DNA of 34,526 bases, taken from assembly GCA_025454255.1 (NCBI GenBank), contig JALOOU010000023.1, forward strand, positions 1 through 34,526, read 5' to 3'. Both the position numbers and the translations under genes were made by a program. This DNA comes from Desulfobacterales bacterium. GTDB taxonomy: Bacteria; Desulfobacterota; Desulfobacteria; Desulfobacterales; SpSt-501. The notes under the pieces are model-generated. The model did not search any database, was not told where the DNA came from, and worked only from the letters and a program-made list of their open reading frames with translations. This document shows positions 1 to 8,726 of this stretch, in pieces (the first letter of the stretch is position 1; each line of letters starts with the position of its first letter).

Positions 1-492
1 GCCCGAAAAGAGCAGCTCGACGTAGTCGAAGGGCACGTTTCGCTGCCGCGCATAGCGGTACATGAGCTTGACCACATCGTGGTCGACCCGCTCCCCCGGC
101 GGGTCGTTCAAGCGGCGGTTGAGTGCATCGAGCTGCGGCAGGTGGGCGGACAGGAAGCCCGGGGCGTTGGTCTCCAGATCGACGATGCCGCGGTGGGCGA
201 TGGCCTCGTTGCCCAGTTGGTCCCGCAGGCGGCGGCGCAGGGCCTCCGAGTAGCGGGTGTGCCCGCCGAGATCGAAAAAGGTGAAGCTCTGGCCGCCGGC
301 GTCAACCGGGTGGCTGGAGCCGGGCTCCTTCTCCGGGCTGCAGCCGCTCGCCAGCAGCAGCACGGCCAACGCCAGGGCGGCGGCGGGCGGAAGGACGAAG
401 CGCGGGACGCGCCGCCGCGGCCGCTTCGGCCGGCCAATGGGAGCGGCTTCGTCGGTCACGGGATCGTATCGGTGCTGGCGCAAGTCTTTCAT
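1..492 (-). CDS. Putative lipoprotein of unknown function, C-terminus beyond window
   Basis: I translated this frame by hand: 164 codons are open from an ATG at 492 to the window edge, so the protein is partial. The N-terminus has about 30 residues rich in Arg and Pro, then a hydrophobic stretch (about 33-48) ending in LLLASGC, a good lipobox with Cys51. It is therefore probably a lipoprotein or N-terminally anchored envelope protein. The following region is polar, with a segment reading FFDLGGHTRYSEALRRRLRD; I do not recognise a family. Its ATG overlaps the stop of the Nudix gene (ATGA, 489-492), which implies translational coupling and membership of the same operon. Confidence 0.7.
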   Translation of the reverse strand, partial: MKDLRQHRYDPVTDEAAPIGRPKRPRRRVPRFVLPPAAALALAVLLLASGCSPEKEPGSSHPVDAGGQSFTFFDLGGHTRYSEALRRRLRDQLGNEAIAHRGIVDLETNAPGFLSAHLPQLDALNRRLNDPPGERVDHDVVKLMYRYARQRNVPFDYVELLFSG

Positions 493-1046
493 GGGCCCTT
501 CGGGCGAAGCGCCTGCAGCGGCGCTATTTCGCTGATGGCGAACGGGAAGGAGCCTGAACTGCGGTCCCGGAAGAAGCAGCGCAGCGTTTCCGAAATCACC
601 CGAAACGCGATGCGGTCCCAGGGAACAGCGGCCTCGGCAAAAAGACCGGCCTCCAGGCTCTCCTTGCCGGGCTTAAACCGGTTATCCGCCAGCCGGGCGC
701 GGAACATGAGGTAGATCTGGTTGATGTGGCAGATGTTGAACAACCGGTAGGGCTCGAGGGCTTCGATGCGCGCACCGGCCTCCTCGCGGGTTTCGCGCTC
801 CGCGCCGGATTCCACGGTTTCGCCGTTCTCTAGATACCCGGCCGGGAGGGTCCACTTCCCGTAGCAGGGGTCGATGGCCCGCCGGCAGAGCAGCACGCGG
901 TCGCCGTGCTCCACGACGCAGCCGACCACGACGCGCGGATTTTGATAATGGACGGCGCCGCAGGCGGCGCATACGTGACGGTCCCGGTCGTCTCCCGGCG
1001 GGGTTGCGAGCGTCAAGCGGCTGCCGCAGTGGCTGCAGAAATTCAT
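489..1046 (-). CDS. Zinc-ribbon Nudix hydrolase
   Basis: This 185-residue protein begins with a zinc ribbon (Cys4, Cys7, Cys26, Cys29). A Nudix domain follows, with a complete GX5EX7REUXEEXGU box at residues 70-92 (G70, E76, R84-E85, E88-E89, G91). Nudix enzymes hydrolyse nucleoside diphosphates linked to another moiety. The layout (ribbon, then YQNP and a VVGC-type strand, then the box) recalls the family of plant NUDX23, an FAD pyrophosphohydrolase. It lacks the SQPWPFPxS motif of NudC, so NADH is a less likely substrate. The substrate is inferred from family resemblance only. It is third in a minus-strand operon, 72 bp after the ChaN-like gene, and its stop overlaps the next start. Confidence 0.88.
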   Translation of the reverse strand: MNFCSHCGSRLTLATPPGDDRDRHVCAACGAVHYQNPRVVVGCVVEHGDRVLLCRRAIDPCYGKWTLPAGYLENGETVESGAERETREEAGARIEALEPYRLFNICHINQIYLMFRARLADNRFKPGKESLEAGLFAEAAVPWDRIAFRVISETLRCFFRDRSSGSFPFAISEIAPLQALRPKGP

Positions 1047-1118
1047 TGTGATCGGCCTTTATCCCGGGCGTCTCACGCGTCGCGTTCGTTGCTTCGACGG
1101 CTTCCGAAAGCGCCCGGA

Positions 1119-1976
1119 CTATCTCAAATCCAGCAGCAGGTAGTCCGCGTCCTGTCGGTCAACGGTGGACGGGGTAATCGAGCCCGGCACCTCCGGCAAA
1201 AACACCGTGGTGGGGACGGCGGCCCGCTGACGGACCTGCCGGGGGACCGCCCCCTTCTGCGCATGCCCGACCCCGGTCAAGATCACCACGACCGCCTCGG
1301 GGTCGGTCTGGAACACATTGAGCGCGTGCACCGCCATGGCGGCGTCCCACACCATCTGGGCTTCGCAGAAGAAGGTGAAGTTCGCGTTGCCGTGGGCGTG
1401 GGCGCCGTAGGCGCTGCGGATGTAGCGCATGTAATCCTCATCCACGCTGCAGCTGACGTCCGCGAGCTGGCCGCGCTGCTCCTCGCTGAGCGACTGGAAG
1501 CCGCCGCGCGCCACCTGGCGGGTGATGTCGCGGGGCACGTTGAGCCCGATCATCGGGATCCGGTTGGCGCGGGCATATTCGAAAACAGGGCGGTACTCCG
1601 CCCAGGGGAACCCCCAGTTGTCGATGAACGCGGCGTGGAACTCCTGCGGGGGGATGCTGCCCGCGACCCAGCGATCCAAAACCTCCTGGCTCTCCCGCCG
1701 AAACATCTCCAGGCCGATCACGACCCTCGCCCCGGCCTCGTGCAACGAGCGGATGACGCGCAGCTGGCCGCGGTGATGGGCGGCCGTGGCGTGGTGCTCC
1801 CCCACCAGGACGATCCGGCCCTTCAGCAGGCCCGGGACGATGTCGGCCAGCGGGCGCCGCTGCCCGCTGGCGAGGTCGAACACATCCGCCTCGCCGGCGG
1901 CATACAGGGCCGCGCCGGCCGACAGCAACACGGCTGCCGCGACGAGAGCACAAATTTGCAAACGGGTGTTTCTCAT
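1119..1976 (-). CDS. ChaN-family haem-binding/uptake protein
   Basis: This 285-residue exported protein has an N-terminal signal peptide (hydrophobic about 8-27). The body matches the ChaN/Tiki-like fold (haem-binding uptake family): a strand ending LVGEHH (G59, E60, H61, H62), a central NWGFPWAEYRPVFEYA segment, and a late GVGHAQKGAVP motif. ChaN proteins of other proteobacteria bind haem and are linked to iron acquisition; catalytic function in the wider fold is uncertain. No lipobox Cys is evident, so it may be periplasmic rather than a lipoprotein. It starts 9 bp after the metallopeptidase stop, with a GAGGT ribosome-binding site overlapping that stop, so the two are co-translated. Confidence 0.82.
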   Translation of the reverse strand: MRNTRLQICALVAAAVLLSAGAALYAAGEADVFDLASGQRRPLADIVPGLLKGRIVLVGEHHATAAHHRGQLRVIRSLHEAGARVVIGLEMFRRESQEVLDRWVAGSIPPQEFHAAFIDNWGFPWAEYRPVFEYARANRIPMIGLNVPRDITRQVARGGFQSLSEEQRGQLADVSCSVDEDYMRYIRSAYGAHAHGNANFTFFCEAQMVWDAAMAVHALNVFQTDPEAVVVILTGVGHAQKGAVPRQVRQRAAVPTTVFLPEVPGSITPSTVDRQDADYLLLDLR

Positions 1977-1985
1977 CTTTCTACC

Positions 1986-4100
1986 TCAATTTCCGGCGGA
2001 GGTCCACCGGTGCACCAGCGGTGACGGGTCCTGCGGCCAGAAGCCCTTGGCCAGGTTGGCCCCGTTGCGAAAAGCCAGAAAGCTGTAGCGGCCGTAGTGG
2101 GTCAGCTTGCCGGCCGCCGACTCCGCTCCGGCCGGACCGAGCGGGAGCAGGAGAGCCACCACGCGTGCTGCGGCCTGCGGGTGGCGAAAGACCCCGAAAA
2201 AGGTCTCATCGCTGCGCTCGAAGATCGCCCCGTTGACCGCAACGCGGCGGGGGCTCAGCGCCACCCCGGCCGGCAGGCCGGGCAGCCGGCCGGGCTCCTG
2301 CGGCAGGCCTACCAAAATCAGGTCCCGGCCCGAGGCCAGCGCGGATTCGAGGTCCTCCTCGGAAACCACGGCCGCGCGCCTCAGGCCCAGCGAGCGCACC
2401 AGGATGTCGGCCAGCCGGCGCAGATCCGCGTTTGAGCTGCGAGCCAGGACGAGGGTAACCACCGGCGAGCTCTTCAGGGAGTTGACGGAGGGGGGTATCT
2501 CCGCGGCGTCCAGCCGGCGCAGCAGATGGGATTCGGGGTCCACTGCGAGGCCGGCCGGTTGGTGCGTTGCCGTCAATGCGAGGTCGGCGGAGTCTCCGGT
2601 GAGCGCTATCGGGTGGGTCTCGCTGACCCCGCCGCCGTCGACCACCGCGCTCACATTGGCCTTGAAATGCGGGGGCGCCTGCACGAGCCGGCCGCCGATC
2701 GTCCAGGCGCCGTCCGCGGGGCGGGCGACGACGCTCTCGAGCCGCAAGCGCGGGGCTCCGGGCCGCTGCACCCACTGATCGAAGAACCACCCCAAGGATC
2801 GTCCGGAGCGGGCCTCCACTGCCTGCCGGATATCGGCCCAGGAGGCGGGCCGGAACAGGTGCGAGGCGAAGAGGTCGCGCAGGGCGGCCCAAAAGGCCTC
2901 CTCGCCGACCTCCCGCCGAAGCATGTGGAACACCATCGCGCCTTTGTCGTAGCCGACGGCCTTGGTCATGGGGTCGGTGCGGCTGAGGAAGCGCGCCAGC
3001 GGGATCTCGCTCTCCGGCGGGGCCAGTGTGGTGTAGTTGCGGATCATCTGCAGCCGGGCGCTGCGGGCCTCCTCCGGCGACTCCCGCTCCTTGTACAGAT
3101 AATCCGCCACGTAGGTGGTCAGCCCCTCGCTCCAGTTGCCCGCGGCGGCATCCACGAAGACCCCGTTGCCCCACCAGCAGTGGGCGATTTCATGCCCCAG
3201 GCTGGTGGCGATGATGAAGGGCAGGCGCAGCACCGTGCCGCCGATGAGCGTGTAGGAGGGAAAGCCGTACCCGGTGGGAAAGAAATTCTCGACCACGGCG
3301 AACTTGGGGAACGGATAGGGCCCGAAGAGCCGCTCATAAAGCTCAAGGTAGCCGGCAGTGGCCTCCAGGTAGGCCGGGGCGAGGTCCTGGTTGGGCTCCC
3401 GGAAGTAAGTGGCGATGACGGTACGGCCCAGGGTGCGCTCCTGGACCCGGTAGGCGGCGGCGGAGAGCGCCAGTCCGCGCACGGGGTGATCGATCTGCCA
3501 CTCGGAAACGGTGGCTCCGTCGCGGTCGGTATGGCCCAGGCTGCGGCCGGCGGTCACCGCGAGGATTCCCTGCGGCGCCGCGACCGTCAGGTGGAACGAC
3601 GGTCGGCTCCCGGCCAGCTCCGGGTACCAGCCGGCGCCCCCGAGCAGAAACACCCCCTCTGCGGTGATGGATGCGGCAACCCCGAACCCGGGGTTGTCGG
3701 TGTTGAGCGGGTTGACAGGCACGGGGTCGTCGAACACGGCCTCATAGGCCACATCCAAAAGGACGGGCCGGCTGCGCTCCTCCGCGTGCAGCGGCACCCG
3801 GAGCATCGATCCGCTGCGGTCGAACGGCCGGCCCGAGCCGTTGACCTCGACCCGGACGCGGCGGGCGCGCGCGGCCAGAGCGATCGAGAGCTCGGCCCGT
3901 TCGCTCGCGGCGATGCGCATCCGGTCGCGGCCGACCAGGCGGCTTTCGGCCGGAACAAGCTCGACCGTGAGGCGGTGTTCGACCGCGATCGGCTCGGCCG
4001 CTGCGCCGGTCGAAGCCGCAGCAGCCATAATCGCCAGGGCGCAGGCGGCGAGGCTGATCGTCCACGGCCGCGCCGTTTCGAATGGAACTCTTCGCGACAT
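1986..4100 (-). CDS. M1-family (gluzincin) metallopeptidase, exported
   Basis: This 704-residue protein has a signal peptide (about 12-35, ending AAAEP). The zinc site is clear: HEIAH at 303-307, and the third ligand E325 in GNWSEGLTTY, 17 residues after the second His rather than the usual 18. This spacing is natural in an M1 subgroup with the WWGN...GNWSEG pattern. The canonical exopeptidase GAMEN motif is not visible; the equivalent region reads VVENFFPTGYGFPS, so aminopeptidase activity should not be assumed. It heads a minus-strand operon with the ChaN-like, Nudix and lipoprotein genes. There is no good ribosome-binding site before the ATG, and the promoter lies almost on the start codon (see 4107-4134). 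Confidence 0.87.
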   Translation of the reverse strand: MSRRVPFETARPWTISLAACALAIMAAAASTGAAAEPIAVEHRLTVELVPAESRLVGRDRMRIAASERAELSIALAARARRVRVEVNGSGRPFDRSGSMLRVPLHAEERSRPVLLDVAYEAVFDDPVPVNPLNTDNPGFGVAASITAEGVFLLGGAGWYPELAGSRPSFHLTVAAPQGILAVTAGRSLGHTDRDGATVSEWQIDHPVRGLALSAAAYRVQERTLGRTVIATYFREPNQDLAPAYLEATAGYLELYERLFGPYPFPKFAVVENFFPTGYGFPSYTLIGGTVLRLPFIIATSLGHEIAHCWWGNGVFVDAAAGNWSEGLTTYVADYLYKERESPEEARSARLQMIRNYTTLAPPESEIPLARFLSRTDPMTKAVGYDKGAMVFHMLRREVGEEAFWAALRDLFASHLFRPASWADIRQAVEARSGRSLGWFFDQWVQRPGAPRLRLESVVARPADGAWTIGGRLVQAPPHFKANVSAVVDGGGVSETHPIALTGDSADLALTATHQPAGLAVDPESHLLRRLDAAEIPPSVNSLKSSPVVTLVLARSSNADLRRLADILVRSLGLRRAAVVSEEDLESALASGRDLILVGLPQEPGRLPGLPAGVALSPRRVAVNGAIFERSDETFFGVFRHPQAAARVVALLLPLGPAGAESAAGKLTHYGRYSFLAFRNGANLAKGFWPQDPSPLVHRWTSAGN

Positions 4101-4106
4101 GCGAAA

Positions 4107-4134
4107 ATCTTAAGACCGCTTCCGCCGAAGTCAA
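4107..4134 (-). promoter_or_regulatory. Candidate promoter for the M1 peptidase operon (possibly leaderless)
   Basis: On the minus strand there is TTGACT (4134-4129), a 16-bp spacer and TAAGAT (4112-4107). The -10 box ends only 6 bases before the ATG at 4100, so transcription would begin at or next to the start codon. No Shine-Dalgarno sequence lies between. This is a by-eye match to the sigma-70 consensus. Confidence 0.4.
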
Positions 4135-4157
4135 AAAGGGCCCATGCCACATTGGAT

Positions 4158-4186
4158 TTGACCGGGTTGCAGCGCTCATGTATATG
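4158..4186 (+). promoter_or_regulatory. Candidate sigma-70 promoter for the SPOR gene
   Basis: TTGACC (4158-4163), exactly 17 bp, then TATATG (4181-4186). The match is good in both boxes. It would give a leader of roughly 65 nt before the ATG at 4259. It is divergent from the promoter of the M1 peptidase operon. Confidence 0.5.
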
Positions 4187-4258
4187 CACGGGTAGTCCTC
4201 TGCCGCCGGGTACGGCAGCCGGCGGCGCCTATTTCAATTGTCTCTGGGAGTGTGGGCC

Positions 4259-5185
4259 ATGATGACGGCTTCCGGCAGAAAAAGGCGGTTGTGGATGCTG
4301 GCAGGGGTGCTCTTTTTGCTGGTGGCGGGGCTGCTGTGGCATGCCGGCAGCCTCCAGCAGCGCTCGCGCAAAGAGGTGCGCAAGGCGATCCCCGCGCCGG
4401 CGGCGGTCGTCACGAAAAAGCTGGCCGCGCCGGCCGCCGCTGAAGCCGTTTCCGGCCCGGACGATGCGTCGGCCGTGCGCAAGAAGCTGCCGCCCCAACC
4501 GCCGGTCGCAGAGCCCGCCCCGGCCCCGGCACTCCCGGCGACGCCGATCACCCCGCCGATCGCCACCGAGAGCCCCGCCGTTGCGGATGCGGAAAAGACC
4601 CCTGCCGCGGCAGGGGCGCCCGAGACTGCCGCCGGGCCTGCACCCGCACCGGCCGAACCGCCGGCCATGGCGCCGGCCCCCCCCGCCGCCCCCTCGGCGC
4701 CACCGCCGCCGCCTCCGAAGGTCGCCAAGGCCCAGACGGAGCGAGGCTCTTTCCCCTTTTCCATCCTGATTTCGAGCTGCCGCGAAAAAGAAAACGCTCT
4801 GGCCGCCCTGGCCGGCTTCCAGCGGGCCGGCCCGGCCCACATCGTGCGCTCCGAGGTGAAGGGCAAGGGCGCCTGGTGGAGGGTCCTGACGGGGCTGTAC
4901 CGGAGCACGGAGGAGGCCGGGCAGGCCAGAAAGGCGCTGGGGGTTCCCGGCGCCGTCGTGGTGCGAACACCCTTCGCCAACCGCCTCGGCGCGTTCCCCT
5001 CGGAGGCCGCCGCCGCCGATGCCGCGGCGCGCGTGAAAGCGCTGGGTCACTTCCCTTATTCGATTCGCGGGCCCGATGGCTCCGTTGAGCTGGTCGTGGG
5101 CGCATTTCTCGCAGAAAGCGAGGCTGAAAACCTGCAGCGCGAGCTGCGGGCGCAGGGGGTCGCCGCGGAGGTCATCCGGCGCTGA
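4259..5185 (+). CDS. SPOR-domain envelope protein with Pro/Ala-rich linker
   Basis: From the ATG at 4259 this is a 308-residue protein. GGGAG at 4246-4250 sets this start; an upstream in-frame codon at 4238 lacks a site. It has a short basic N-terminus, one membrane segment (about 11-27), then more than 100 residues of Ala/Pro-rich, low-complexity linker. Two SPOR-like repeats follow: the first begins near FPFSILISSC and contains the WWRVLTGLY strand, the second ends VELVVGAFLAESEAENL. SPOR domains bind denuded peptidoglycan, and the long linker would span the periplasm. The protein is probably a bitopic inner-membrane protein involved in cell-wall or septum biology. The exact role is unknown. 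Confidence 0.78.
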   Translation: MMTASGRKRRLWMLAGVLFLLVAGLLWHAGSLQQRSRKEVRKAIPAPAAVVTKKLAAPAAAEAVSGPDDASAVRKKLPPQPPVAEPAPAPALPATPITPPIATESPAVADAEKTPAAAGAPETAAGPAPAPAEPPAMAPAPPAAPSAPPPPPPKVAKAQTERGSFPFSILISSCREKENALAALAGFQRAGPAHIVRSEVKGKGAWWRVLTGLYRSTEEAGQARKALGVPGAVVVRTPFANRLGAFPSEAAAADAAARVKALGHFPYSIRGPDGSVELVVGAFLAESEAENLQRELRAQGVAAEVIRR

Positions 5186-5252
5186 GCGCTCGCGCCTGAA
5201 GGGCGTCCTGCGGGCCCGGCCGGCGTTCTTGCGCGCCGCCCTCCTCGGCGTA

Positions 5253-5290
5253 GGCCGCTGCGCCATCGGTTGCGACACCGCGCTGCGGCC
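5253..5290 (+). terminator. Possible terminator hairpin after the SPOR gene
   Basis: GGCCGCTGCGC (5253-5263) and GCGCTGCGGCC (5280-5290) form an 11-bp stem with a single T-T mismatch. A run of six T follows, but only about 20 bases further on, so it is not a canonical intrinsic terminator. The remainder of the 5186-5424 gap shows nothing else I can support. Confidence 0.3.
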
Positions 5291-5424
5291 TCGGCCTGAA
5301 ACGCAATCCGCTTTTTTGTGCATGGGACACCACGGCGTGCACCACTATGGCCCTTAGGGCCCGCCGCCAAGAGGTCGGCGCGCCGGCCTGACCAACCACA
5401 CCTGGACGCAACTGGGAGACGACG

Positions 5425-6033
5425 ATGGGGAAGCCCGAGCAAACGGACACAAAATCGCATGTGCGCAAAGAGACCGCTCTTTTGATGGCGCTTCTGGCCC
5501 TGGCCGTGGGTTTTTTCGGCGGGGTCTTCTTCGGTGTCTACAAATCCGGGCCGAGCGTGGCGCGTATGCCCGGTGCGAGCCCGGCGCCACAGCGGGATTT
5601 TTCGGGCGAGATCGCCGCCCTCGAGCGGCAGACCCGCGAGGAGCCGGCCAACGTCGGCGCCTGGATCGAGCTGGGCAATCTCTACTTCGACGTCGATCAA
5701 TACGAGAAGTCCATTCTCGCCTACCGCAGGGCCTTGGAGCTCCAGCCCGACAACGCGGATGTGTGGACCGACATGGGGGTCATGCAGCGCAAGGCCGGCC
5801 GTTCGGCCGAGGCGGTCGCATCCTTCGACCGGGCGACCGCCGCGAACCCGAAGCACGAAATCTCGCGGCTCAACAAGGGCATCGTGCTCCTGCACGACCT
5901 CCAGGACCCCCAGGGAGCCATCCGGGCCTGGGAGGGGCTGCTCGAGATAAACCCGACGGCCAGCTTCCCGGGCGGCATGTCGGTCGACCAGATGATCCAG
6001 CAGCTCAAAAAGCAGGTGGCGGAGAAGAAGTGA
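5425..6033 (+). CDS. Membrane-anchored TPR-repeat protein
   Basis: This 202-residue protein starts at an ATG preceded by GGGAG with six-base spacing. A basic/polar N-terminus is followed by one transmembrane segment (about 19-38, rich in Gly and Phe). Tetratricopeptide repeats then run from about residue 67 to 165; one is easily read as AWIELGNLYFDVDQYEKSI followed by AYRRALELQPDN. TPR domains mediate protein-protein contact. With a single N-terminal helix the repeats most likely lie in the periplasm. It follows the SPOR protein by 239 bp on the same strand, so a shared envelope role is plausible but not shown. Confidence 0.82.
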   Translation: MGKPEQTDTKSHVRKETALLMALLALAVGFFGGVFFGVYKSGPSVARMPGASPAPQRDFSGEIAALERQTREEPANVGAWIELGNLYFDVDQYEKSILAYRRALELQPDNADVWTDMGVMQRKAGRSAEAVASFDRATAANPKHEISRLNKGIVLLHDLQDPQGAIRAWEGLLEINPTASFPGGMSVDQMIQQLKKQVAEKK

Positions 6034-6081
6034 GGCGGCCGGCGCAGAAAGCGCCGATCTCCCGGCGGCCGAAGGCATGGG

Positions 6082-6136
6082 CTGCGCGGCAATTGCGGCG
6101 GCGCATTTCCGCATAAAAGCGACCGTTGCCGCGCAG
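6082..6136 (+). terminator. Inverted repeat between convergent genes, probable terminator
   Basis: CTGCGCGGCAA (6082-6092) is repeated perfectly in inverse as TTGCCGCGCAG (6126-6136), with a 33-base loop, followed by TCTTT. It lies between the TPR gene and the convergent asnS gene. The U-tract is weak, so efficiency is uncertain. Confidence 0.4.
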
Positions 6137-6139
6137 TCT

Positions 6140-7522
6140 TTAAAACTCGAGGTGTTTGGGGGTCCGCGGGAAGGGGATTACGTCGCGGATGTTGCCGACC
6201 CCGGTTGCCATCATCAGAAAGCGCTCGAAACCCAGGCCGAAGCCTGCGTGCGGGACCGAGCCGAAGCGGCGGATGTCGAGGTACCACCAGTAGGGCTTGG
6301 CCGCCATGCCGGCCTCGGCGATGCGGCGCTCGAGCACCGCGAGCCGCTCCTCGCGCTGGCTGCCGCCGACCAGCTCGCCCACCCGCGGCACCAGCAGGTC
6401 CATGGCGGCCACGGTTTTTTCGTCCGCATTCAGCCGCATGTAGAATGCCTTGATCTCCCGGGGGTAGTCGTAGACGATGACGGGCTTGCGGAAGTGCTCC
6501 TCGCACAGGAAGCGCTCGTGCTCGGTCTGGAGGTCTGCGCCGAAATCAACCGGAAACTCGAACGCGCGGCCCGAGCGCTTCAGGATGGCGACGGCCTCGG
6601 CATAGGGCAGGCGCACATAGGGCTCCGCGGCGATTGCCTCCAGGTTCCGCATGAGCTCCTTGTCGACAAACCGGGCGAACAGATCGAGGTCCTCGCGGCA
6701 GTGCTCCATCACGTGGGTCGTCATGGCCTTGACCAGCTCCTCGGCGAGGTCCATGTCGTCGTTCAAATCCGCAAAGGCCATCTCCGGCTCGATCATCCAG
6801 AACTCGGCGGCGTGGCGCGGGGTGTTGGAGTTCTCGGCGCGAAACGTCGGGCCGAAGGTGTAGACGTTGCCCAGGGCCGTGGCGAAGAGCTCGGCCTCGA
6901 GCTGGCCGGAGACCGTGAGGTTGGCCTCCCTGCCGAAGAAATCGGCGGCGAAGGGATCTTCGCCCCCCGGCGGCGGCGCCGCGTGCGGCAGGGTGGTCAC
7001 CCGGAACATCTCGCCGGCGCCCTCGCAGTCGGAGCCGGTGAGAATGGGGCTGTGCAGCCAGAAGAACCCCCGCTCCCGGAAGAAGCGGTGCACGGCGAAA
7101 GCGGCTTCCGAACGGATCCGGAAAATCGCCCCGTACTTGTTGGTGCGCGGCCGCAGATGGGCGATGGTGCGCAGGAACTCGTCGCTGTGGCGCTTCTTCT
7201 GCAGCGGGTAGCTCTCGGGGTCCGCCGGGCCTAAAACCTCGAGCGCGGCCGCCTTGAGCTCCCACTTCTGGCCGGCGCCGGGGGATGCGACGAGCGCCCC
7301 GCCGATCGCGACCGCGGCCCCGGTGGTCGCCTCGTGCAGCGCCGCAAAAGCGGGCGAGTCCTCGGCGACGATCACCTGCAGGTTCTTGAGGCAGGAGCCG
7401 TCGTTTACTTCGAGAAAGGAGAACCCCTTCGCGTCGCGGCGGGTGCGCACCCAGCCGCAGGCCCGCACCTCCGCCTGGGGGTGGTCGCTGTTCAGCAGGT
7501 TCTTGATCAGGATTCGTCGCAT
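6140..7522 (-). CDS. asnS: Asparagine--tRNA ligase
   Basis: This is a 460-residue class IIb aminoacyl-tRNA synthetase that charges tRNA-Asn in the cytoplasm. The N-terminal OB-fold anticodon-binding domain (about 1-110) begins [25 protein letters not shown] when the two short segments are joined. The catalytic core contains class II motif 2 around [20 protein letters not shown] and motif 3 near the C-terminus ([12 protein letters not shown]). The length agrees with E. coli AsnRS (466). The frame is open 36 codons upstream to 7630, but AGGA seven bases before the ATG at 7522 and the fit to the family favour the short form. It is monocistronic here. No T-box features were seen upstream. Confidence 0.95.
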   Translation of the reverse strand: MRRILIKNLLNSDHPQAEVRACGWVRTRRDAKGFSFLEVNDGSCLKNLQVIVAEDSPAFAALHEATTGAAVAIGGALVASPGAGQKWELKAAALEVLGPADPESYPLQKKRHSDEFLRTIAHLRPRTNKYGAIFRIRSEAAFAVHRFFRERGFFWLHSPILTGSDCEGAGEMFRVTTLPHAAPPPGGEDPFAADFFGREANLTVSGQLEAELFATALGNVYTFGPTFRAENSNTPRHAAEFWMIEPEMAFADLNDDMDLAEELVKAMTTHVMEHCREDLDLFARFVDKELMRNLEAIAAEPYVRLPYAEAVAILKRSGRAFEFPVDFGADLQTEHERFLCEEHFRKPVIVYDYPREIKAFYMRLNADEKTVAAMDLLVPRVGELVGGSQREERLAVLERRIAEAGMAAKPYWWYLDIRRFGSVPHAGFGLGFERFLMMATGVGNIRDVIPFPRTPKHLEF

Positions 7523-7689
7523 GGCTTTTTCCTGTCGGCGGCGGCGTGCGATGGTCGCCCGGAGTCGCCGGGGGTTGCGGCCGGTCCCGAGGGCGGCCAT
7601 GAGCAGGGTATGCGCTGGGAGGCGGTGCATGCCGCAGTCCGTCGTGGACGGATGAATTTCGAATTGTCTACATCACGTCCCGCGAGCCG

Positions 7690-7695
7690 TGTCAA
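7690..7695 (-). promoter_or_regulatory. Possible -35 element for asnS
   Basis: TTGACA is present on the minus strand at 7695-7690. The best -10 candidate (TAGACA) is 19 bp away, so the promoter is weak or a different -10 is used. It would give a leader of about 140 nt. The rest of the 7523-7746 gap shows no other clear element. Confidence 0.25.
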
Positions 7696-7746
7696 GCGCG
7701 GCGCCGCCTCGATTCATCTTGTCACGGGGCGGACGGTGCGGTATTG

Positions 7747-8403
7747 ATGGCCGGCAAGGAAAAACCGAGGCGCCGGGGCCCGACCATGCCGCCCACATCC
7801 GAGGTCTTCGAACAAACCGTCCGCAGCTACCTCCGTCAGCTCTCTGAAATCGACGGCCGCGCCAGGGCCGACATCCTCGGCGCCGGCATTGCGGGCAGCG
7901 GACTGATCATTCCCTTCTACGGGACACCCTACCGGGTCTCCGGTGCGGGCATCACCGACGCCGGGGGCCGGCCGGCCAACTTCTCCATCTGCGTCGTGCT
8001 GTGCAAATACATCTTGATGGCTCCAACAGAGACGCCCGCCGACGGCAATTGGGCCACCTACCGGGAGTTCAAAGACGCCGGGCCGCTGACGGTCTTTTTC
8101 GCCAACAACACCCACAAGACGATCGAGAACGCATTCGGCGCCGATTCCGCCGCGCTCGAAACCGCCTGCCGGAAACTCGGCGGCACGGCGTTTCAGGATG
8201 ATGCGTCCCACGATCTGTCGATGCTCTTTCACGCCTTGCCGCGGATTCCGGTTCTGCTGCGCTTCAATTTCCGCGACGACGACCTCCCCGCCCAGTGCAC
8301 GGTGCTGTTCCGGCGGTCGGCGGAGAAATATCTCGACATGGAGAGCCTGGCGATCGCCGGCACCTTTTTAGCCGGGGGTCTGATAAAGCAGCTGGCCGGA
8401 TAA
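7747..8403 (+). CDS. DUF3786 domain protein
   Basis: From the ATG at 7747 this is a soluble protein of 218 residues. I recognise the pattern of DUF3786: an early FEQTVRSYLRQL helix, LIIPFYGTPYRVS, a central ICVVLCKYILM segment, YREFKDAGPLTVFFANN, and a C-terminal CTVLFRRSAEKYLDMESLA. The family is found mostly in anaerobic sulfate reducers and relatives and has no established function. No signal peptide or metal motif is evident. A second in-frame ATG at 7786 (MPPTSEVFEQ) would give 205 residues and is nearer the conserved region. Neither start has a good ribosome-binding site. Confidence 0.78.
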   Translation: MAGKEKPRRRGPTMPPTSEVFEQTVRSYLRQLSEIDGRARADILGAGIAGSGLIIPFYGTPYRVSGAGITDAGGRPANFSICVVLCKYILMAPTETPADGNWATYREFKDAGPLTVFFANNTHKTIENAFGADSAALETACRKLGGTAFQDDASHDLSMLFHALPRIPVLLRFNFRDDDLPAQCTVLFRRSAEKYLDMESLAIAGTFLAGGLIKQLAG

Positions 8404-8726
8404 AATCCACGGGCCCAACCCAATAACCAGGGCAAAACGAAGGTGACCATTCGTCGATGGAGCGGCATGCATCCGACCTGTCACCCAATGGCTGAATCGG
8501 TGCGATATCCTCAGCGCGGCCGTTTGAAACTTTGCATTCAGGGCTTCTTTGATCCCTAGCAGTTCACGGGAATGTTGCAACGCTTCACCGATCCAGGTAA
8601 AATGGGCCGTATTCCGTTCCGATCCTGCCCGGTCGTTTCGCTTGGCATTGGAGTGCTGGTATGCAACCTGCAAGCAACGCCGCTCACCTGCACAAGATTG
8701 CCGCCCGCCAACAGGCCGCAACCGGC
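8404..8726 (+). other. Left flank of the acquired island, no gene recognised
   Basis: Between the DUF3786 stop and the first recognisable integrase codons I see no convincing gene. A minus-strand reading frame (8368-8745) is open but matches nothing I know and overlaps the DUF3786 gene. Base composition becomes noticeably more AT-rich from about 8420, which I take as the approximate left edge of foreign DNA. GCCCAAC at 8413-8419 fits the RYYYAAC integron core pattern, but no partner was found at attC distance. Confidence 0.4.

Noticed and set aside
7523-7700. T-box riboswitch or leader peptide upstream of asnS
   Set aside because: No T-box AGGGUGG-like sequence, no terminator/antiterminator pair and no Asn-rich short frame were found.
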